Shown in pieces: positions 14,356 through 17,452 of a DNA stretch of 17,452 nt. The position numbers and the translations under genes are program-made. The first letter of the stretch is position 1. Every line of letters begins with the position of its first letter. The notes beneath the pieces were generated by a model. The model was not told where the DNA came from and made no database searches. It was given only the letters and a program-made list of their open reading frames with translations. The stretch spans positions 1-17,452 of the forward strand of contig DXDO01000005.1 of the NCBI GenBank assembly GCA_019115425.1, written 5' to 3'. This DNA is from Candidatus Agathobaculum merdigallinarum. GTDB taxonomy: Bacteria > Bacillota > Clostridia > Oscillospirales > Butyricicoccaceae.

Positions 14356-15504
14356 ATGGGTTTTGAGTTTGAACAGGGCTTGGATAATGTAGTTAATATC
14401 AAAGTTATCGGCGTCGGCGGCGGCGGCGGCAATGCGGTCAACCGCATGGTCGAAAGCGGCGTGCAGGGCGTTGACTTCGTTTCGATCAATACGGATATGC
14501 AGGCGCTGAACTTTTCTCAGGCCGGCACCAAGATCCAGATCGGTGAAAAGCTGACCAAGGGACAGGGTGCGGGCGCAAACCCGGAGATCGGCCGCAAGGC
14601 TGCGGAGGAAAGCAAGGAGCAGATCGCCGCGGCGCTGCAGAACACCAATATGGTTTTCATCACCGCCGGCATGGGCGGCGGCACCGGTACGGGCGCGGCA
14701 CCGGTCGTGGCGCAGATCGCGCGCGAGATGGGGATTCTGACAGTTGGCGTTGTCACCCGCCCGTTCGCGTTTGAGGGCAAGAAGCGTCTGGAGCAGGCGC
14801 TGGGCGGCATCGACGAGCTGAACAAGAACGTGGACTCGCTTGTTATCATCCCGAATGAGCGCCTGAAATACGTATCCGAGCAGAAGATCACCTTCAAGAA
14901 TGCGTTTGAGATCGCGGACGGCGTGCTCCGTCAGGCGGTTGCCAATATTTCCGAGCTGATCACCGTGCCGGGCTTCATCAACCTGGACTTTGCGGACGTC
15001 ACCTCGGTCATGAAGGACGCGGGCTATGCACATATCGGCACCGGCCGCGCGGCTGGGAAGGACAAGGCCGCCGAGGCCGCCCGCATGGCGATTTCCAGCC
15101 CGCTACTGGAAACCTCGATCGATATGGCGCACGGCGTTATCGTTTCGGTCATCGGTTCGGACGATATCGGTCTGGACGAGGTGGAAACTGCGGCGACCAT
15201 GGTGCAGCAGGCAGCGCATCCGGATGCGCACATTATTTTCGGTGCGTTCATTGACGATACGATGGATGACGAGATCCGCGTTGTTGTTATCGCGACCGGC
15301 TTTGACAGCGTGCCAAACTCTGCGAAGATGGATATGGATGGCAGGGCAAACGAGCCCGCTGCGAACACCGGTTTGTTCACCGAGGCGTCTACTGCCGCGG
15401 CAGAGGACAAGCCCGCACCGGCAAAACCCCAGTCCAGTGAGCTTGGCTCGGATGACGCCGCGTTCGACGTGCTGATGCGTATTTTCGACAAGGATCACCG
15501 TTGA
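14356..15504 (+). CDS. ftsZ: Cell division GTPase FtsZ
   Basis: A 382-residue tubulin-like GTPase that forms the Z ring and recruits the divisome. The GTP-binding core shows IKVIGVGGGGGNAVNRM near the start, the signature G107-GGTGTGAAP, and the T7 synergy loop N209-L-D-F-A-D214 that completes the catalytic site between subunits. A linker of about 45 residues (rich in Ala, Pro, Glu) leads to the C-terminal peptide DDAAFDVLMRIFDKDHR. This is unlike the usual IPAFLR-type peptide that binds FtsA, SepF and others. ATG 14356 has the proper nine-base spacing from GGAGG; ATG 14347 abuts the site directly and is unlikely. ftsA is not upstream. It has its own promoter and terminator, so it is effectively monocistronic. 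Confidence 0.97.
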   Translation: MGFEFEQGLDNVVNIKVIGVGGGGGNAVNRMVESGVQGVDFVSINTDMQALNFSQAGTKIQIGEKLTKGQGAGANPEIGRKAAEESKEQIAAALQNTNMVFITAGMGGGTGTGAAPVVAQIAREMGILTVGVVTRPFAFEGKKRLEQALGGIDELNKNVDSLVIIPNERLKYVSEQKITFKNAFEIADGVLRQAVANISELITVPGFINLDFADVTSVMKDAGYAHIGTGRAAGKDKAAEAARMAISSPLLETSIDMAHGVIVSVIGSDDIGLDEVETAATMVQQAAHPDAHIIFGAFIDDTMDDEIRVVVIATGFDSVPNSAKMDMDGRANEPAANTGLFTEASTAAAEDKPAPAKPQSSELGSDDAAFDVLMRIFDKDHR

Positions 15505-15530
15505 TTCCCCGGGTGCCATACAGATGAAGT

Positions 15531-15556
15531 AAAACAGCCCTGAAAAGGGCTGTTTT
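15531..15556 (+). terminator. Intrinsic terminator of ftsZ
   Basis: AAAACAGCCC-TGAAAA-GGGCTGTTTT: a perfect 10-bp stem whose 3' arm ends in four T, located 26 bases after the ftsZ stop. The A tract before it makes it potentially bidirectional. Confidence 0.9.
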
Positions 15557-15573
15557 GGTCTGAAATGACCGTG

Positions 15574-15579
15574 TAAAAT
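15574..15579 (+). promoter_or_regulatory. Possible -10 box upstream of corA
   Basis: TAAAAT at 15574-15579 could serve corA. With a 17-bp spacer the -35 would be TGTTTT (15551-15556), a poor match that overlaps the ftsZ terminator. Transcription would start near 15586, just before the AAAAGGAG ribosome site of the possible leader ORF. Confidence 0.3.
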
Positions 15580-15598
15580 TCTTGTAAAAGGAGTGTGA

Positions 15599-15684
15599 TC
15601 ACCGTGAGTGCCGACCCTGGAAGTAGTAAAAAGAAAAACACTCGCGGTGGCGCGCCTGTGTGACGCTGCCGCTGAAAGGCGGTA
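15599..15684 (+). promoter_or_regulatory. Structured leader of corA with SD-sequestering hairpin
   Basis: TCACCGTGAGTG (15599-15610) pairs along its whole length with CACTCGCGGTGG (15639-15650): 12 pairs, two of them G-U, closing a 28-base A-rich loop. Further down, TGCCGC (15667-15672) pairs with GCGGTA (15679-15684), and this second stem takes in the GGCGG of the corA ribosome site. GGCGCGCC (15649-15656) offers alternative pairing to the same site. The arrangement suggests control of corA translation, but it matches no riboswitch class I can name. Confidence 0.55.
15604..15663 (+). CDS. Possible 19-codon leader peptide upstream of corA
   Basis: GTG 15604 begins a 19-codon frame ending TGA 15661-15663. 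AAAAGGAG (15586-15593) lies ten bases upstream, a textbook ribosome site with no other gene to serve. The predicted peptide is small, basic in the middle (KKK) and has proline codons at positions 5 and 18. The frame runs through the whole 12-bp leader stem and ends 25 bases before corA, so its translation would open that stem. Leader ORFs control some magnesium transporter genes in enterobacteria, so the idea is reasonable, though unproven here. Confidence 0.4.
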   Translation: MSADPGSSKKKNTRGGAPV

Positions 15685-15688
15685 AGAT

Positions 15689-16630
15689 ATGGTTGAATAC
15701 TACAAGACGATCGACGGCCGTGTGACCGAAATCGGCGGTTTTACCGAGGGCTGCTGGATCAATATGGTGCATCCCAGTTCGGATGAGCTGGAAGCGATTT
15801 CCCGCGCGGCGCATGTGGAAGAGGAGTTTGTCCGCGCGGCGCTCGACCCGGAGGAAAGCTCACGACTGGACACGGAGGACGATCAGCTTCTGATGATCGT
15901 GGACATTCCGATGGTGGAGAAAAGCTCGGTGGAGGACGGCGGGCAGATGTTCAGTACCCTGCCGATGGGCATTGTGGTAGCGCATAATGCGGTTATCACG
16001 GTCTGCCTGGAAGACAGCATTATCCTGCGCTCGATCGCGGAAGGAGCTGTCAAAGGCGTGCATACCGCGCTGCGCACACGCTTTGTGTTCCAGATCCTGC
16101 TGCGCGTGGCGGGACGGTTCCTCAAAAACCTGCGCATGATTGAGCGCGACTTTACGCGTATCGAAAAGCGGTTGTATGATTCGCTCCAGAACGAGGAGCT
16201 GATCCAGCTGCTTGGGCTGTCCAAATCGCTGGTCTACTTTTCCGCATCCCTCAAGGGCAACGAGGTCACCATGGAAAAGGTGCTGCGCGGCCGTGTGCTC
16301 AAGCTGTATGAGGACGACCGCGACATCCTGGAGGACGCGCTGATCGAGATTCGCCAGGCCATTGAGATGGCCGGTATCTACTCGAGCATTTTGTCCGGCA
16401 CGATGGACGCATACGCGTCGGTTGTTTCCAACAACCTGAACATCATCATGAAGGTGCTCACGGTGTTGACCATCATCATGACCATCCCGAATATCATTTT
16501 CGGATTCTATGGCATGAATATCGGAGGAGAGGCTATCCCAGGGGATTTCTTCTGGTGGATTCCGCTGCTGATTTCGGCAGCCGCATGCTTCTTTGCATGG
16601 TTCATGCTCAAGAAGAAAAATCTGTATTAA
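15689..16630 (+). CDS. corA: CorA-family divalent metal transporter
   Basis: A 313-residue CorA-type channel, which as a pentamer moves Mg2+ (or Co2+/Ni2+) across the cytoplasmic membrane. The N-terminal two-thirds is the acidic alpha/beta cytoplasmic domain with a long stalk helix (FLKNLRMIERDFTRIEKRL to about residue 245). The first membrane helix follows (VLTVLTIIMTIPNIIFGFY), directly ending in the diagnostic selectivity motif G275-M-N277 (YGMN). A short acidic periplasmic loop and a second helix (WIPLLISAAACFFAWFML) end in a basic KKK tail. Length is normal. It is a single-gene unit between two terminators with an unusual folded leader, suggesting response to metal supply. The transported ion cannot be told from sequence. 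Confidence 0.92.
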   Translation: MVEYYKTIDGRVTEIGGFTEGCWINMVHPSSDELEAISRAAHVEEEFVRAALDPEESSRLDTEDDQLLMIVDIPMVEKSSVEDGGQMFSTLPMGIVVAHNAVITVCLEDSIILRSIAEGAVKGVHTALRTRFVFQILLRVAGRFLKNLRMIERDFTRIEKRLYDSLQNEELIQLLGLSKSLVYFSASLKGNEVTMEKVLRGRVLKLYEDDRDILEDALIEIRQAIEMAGIYSSILSGTMDAYASVVSNNLNIIMKVLTVLTIIMTIPNIIFGFYGMNIGGEAIPGDFFWWIPLLISAAACFFAWFMLKKKNLY

Positions 16631-16633
16631 GAG

Positions 16634-16656
16634 GGCGCCGCACAAGCGGCGCCTTT
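16634..16656 (+). terminator. Intrinsic terminator of corA
   Basis: GGCGCCGC-ACAA-GCGGCGCC (16634-16653), a perfect 8-bp G+C stem, followed by TTTGCTTT. It begins three bases after the corA stop codon. Confidence 0.85.
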
Positions 16657-16669
16657 GCTTTGCCTGAAT

Positions 16670-16698
16670 TTGACAGGGACGGTTTTCCTTTATATAAT
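16670..16698 (+). promoter_or_regulatory. Consensus sigma-A promoter of yjdF
   Basis: A perfect TTGACA (16670-16675), 17-bp spacer and perfect TATAAT (16693-16698). Transcription should begin near 16704-16706, the first base of the closing stem of the riboswitch, so the RNA element occupies the extreme 5' end of the message. Confidence 0.92.
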
Positions 16699-16703
16699 AG
16701 AAC

Positions 16704-16816
16704 CGCAGAGATAAAAACACGGTCCGGTTGGTAGTCCGGACGCGGCGGAGAAAGCGCCGTCAGTAACCTGCCTCCTTGGTTGTCCGTTCTCTGTGCGCAA
16801 GGACGAAAAAAGGAGG
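16704..16816 (+). ncRNA. yjdF-type riboswitch (azaaromatic-sensing family)
   Basis: A folded leader closed by 16704-16711 with 16788-16795 (8 pairs, one G-U). Inside are three hairpins: GTCCGG/CCGGAC (16722-16727 with 16736-16741), GGCG/CGCC around GAGAAAG (16744-16747, 16755-16758), and TAACC/GGTTG (16764-16768 with 16778-16782). The GGTAGTCC, GGCGGAGAAAGCGCC and AGTAACCTGCCTCC segments look like the conserved parts of the yjdF RNA family, and the gene downstream is a YjdF. The last loop holds CCTCCTT (16771-16777), exactly complementary to the Shine-Dalgarno AAGGAGG (16810-16816), which implies translational control. Family assignment is from memory of the motif plus context; a covariance search would settle it. 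Confidence 0.8.
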
Positions 16817-16824
16817 AAATTCTT

Positions 16825-17244
16825 ATGCGCACAGTGACTTGCCGGATCACCGTATATTTTGACGACCCATTCTGGGCAATGCTGTATGAACGGGAAAGCG
16901 GCGGCTGGTACGAGGTGAGCCGCACCGTATTCGGCGCGGAGCCGAAGGATTATGAAGTGTATGCCTTCCTGCTGCAAAACTGGCGGCGGCTGCGGTTCAG
17001 CCCGCCGGTGCGGGAAGAGAAGCATACGCCCAAGCCGGACAATCCTAAGCGCCGCCAGCGCGCCGCCCGCAGGACGGTGAAGCAGGCGAGCGTGGGAACC
17101 AAAGCGCAGCAGGCGCTTGCCGCGCAGCGCGAGCAGAGCCAGCAGGCGCGCCGCGTCCGCACGCGGGAGGAGAAGGAACGCGAAGCAGAAGAACGGTACG
17201 AAAAGCACCGGCAAAAGCGCAGGGAAAAGCATAAGGGGCACTGA
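16825..17244 (+). CDS. yjdF: YjdF family protein (DUF2992)
   Basis: A 139-residue protein of the YjdF family. The first 70 residues carry the family's conserved fold: ITVYFDDPFWAMLYE, then FGAEPKDYEVYAFLL and RLRFSPPV. The second half is very basic and helical (NPKRRQRAARRTVKQ, STK-like VGTKAQQAL, and a final REEKEREAEERYEKHRQKRREKHKGH type tail), as is usual for the family. The biochemical function is unknown; in other Bacillota the gene is governed by a riboswitch that responds to varied azaaromatic compounds, suggesting detoxification or sensing. ATG 16825 has AAGGAGG eight bases upstream; an earlier in-frame start inside the riboswitch is rejected. Its stop codon lies inside the following terminator stem. 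Confidence 0.9.
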   Translation: MRTVTCRITVYFDDPFWAMLYERESGGWYEVSRTVFGAEPKDYEVYAFLLQNWRRLRFSPPVREEKHTPKPDNPKRRQRAARRTVKQASVGTKAQQALAAQREQSQQARRVRTREEKEREAEERYEKHRQKRREKHKGH

Positions 17245-17263
17245 AGAGTGCTCCTTATGCTTT
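17226..17263 (+). terminator. Intrinsic terminator of yjdF
   Basis: A 17-bp stem with a single G-U pair (17226-17242 with 17247-17263) and a GAAG loop. It begins inside the last codons of yjdF; the TGA stop (17242-17244) lies at the top of the stem. The T tract is short (TTT), so it may also act as a stability element. Confidence 0.8.
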
Positions 17264-17452
17264 GCAGGTAAGTAAGCGTCCTTTGTCAGGACTGTAATCA
17301 AGAAGGCGTCCGTCGTCGGGAAAAAAGATGCCTGCAAAAATCTTAAGAATTTCCTGCGGAAATCGCTCCGCTTTCCATGTTATACTATGGTATCCTCAAG
17401 CGGCAGAATGTGACAGAAAAGTGTGATGAATTTTGCGGAAAAATTTTTATGA
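17264..17452. other. Non-coding tail of the window
   Basis: No gene is supported. TTTGCAGGTA (17261-17270) can pair with TGCCTGCAAA (17329-17338), enclosing a GTCCT-TTGTC-AGGAC hairpin (17278-17292). TGTTATACT (17378-17386) is a good extended -10 promoter element, although no matching -35 is seen. An ATG at 17449 lies at the very edge and could begin the next gene, but its upstream site is poor and there is no sequence to judge it. Confidence 0.4.
17378..17386 (+). promoter_or_regulatory. Possible extended -10 promoter near the window end
   Basis: TG-T-TATACT matches the extended -10 form, which can work without a -35 box. It would drive a gene beginning at or beyond the right edge of the window. 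Confidence 0.45.

Noticed and set aside
13783..15033. 416-codon minus-strand frame across divIB, the ftsZ promoter and ftsZ
   Set aside because: It crosses a clear promoter and two real genes and has no recognisable domain.
15557..15688. M-box (ykoK) Mg2+ riboswitch upstream of corA
   Set aside because: An ACGCTGCCGC segment is reminiscent, but the region is too short and lacks the other conserved M-box blocks.
16690..17337. 215-codon minus-strand frame opposite yjdF and its riboswitch
   Set aside because: It starts with TTG inside an inverted repeat and covers a terminator and riboswitch; no domain.
17426..17452. Eight-codon ORF (MNFAEKFL) at the right edge with its stop overlapping a possible ATG
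   Set aside because: Too short to support and cut by the window edge; no strong ribosome site.
1..17452. CRISPR arrays, insertion sequences, phage genes, tRNA or rRNA genes
   Set aside because: Looked for repeat-spacer patterns, transposase motifs and RNA gene signatures; none seen.

Overview
The window is a moderately GC-rich chromosomal segment from a member of the Clostridia (Bacillota). Gene order, consensus sigma-A promoters, strong Shine-Dalgarno sequences, a YjdF-family gene with its riboswitch, and a meso-diaminopimelate-type MurE (DNPR motif) all fit this. A gut-type Oscillospirales lineage is a reasonable guess, but that is inference. All recognised genes lie on the + strand. I see no mobile elements, CRISPR arrays, tRNA or rRNA genes.

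Layout. (1) 1-1833: a housekeeping run made of the 3' end of uvrC, then rsmD, coaD and a small charged coiled-coil protein, closed by an intrinsic terminator at 1838-1866. (2) 1867-2221: an unusually rich regulatory gap. It holds a 16-bp palindrome, an inverted pair of MraZ-like boxes, a possible 16-codon ORF, and a near-consensus promoter (TTGCAA-17-TATAAT) followed at once by AAGTG repeats that look like the MraZ operator. (3) 2222-14062: a division and cell wall (dcw) cluster in the order mraZ, rsmH, ftsL-like, class B PBP with two PASTA domains, murE, murF, mraY, ftsW, murG, divIB/ftsQ. murD, murC, murB and ftsA are absent from their usual places. (4) 14063-15556: an intergenic region with its own promoter, then ftsZ and a perfect-stem terminator. 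(5) 15557-16654: a structured leader with a possible 19-codon leader ORF, then a CorA-family metal transporter and a terminator. (6) 16670-17263: a consensus promoter, a yjdF-type riboswitch, the yjdF gene and a 17-bp stem terminator. (7) 17264-17452: a non-coding tail with a possible extended -10 promoter.

Together the dcw genes carry muropeptide synthesis from UDP-MurNAc-dipeptide to lipid II (MurE, MurF, MraY, MurG), septal polymerisation and cross-linking (FtsW with the PBP), and divisome assembly (FtsL-like, DivIB, FtsZ). MraZ probably autoregulates the cluster.

Most worth a second look: the two untyped leader structures (corA, ftsW-murG), the inverted distal MraZ-box pair, the riboswitch loop that is exactly complementary to the yjdF Shine-Dalgarno, the KTG-to-KTA change in the only class B PBP here, and the combination of no adjacent ftsA with an atypical FtsZ C-terminal peptide.
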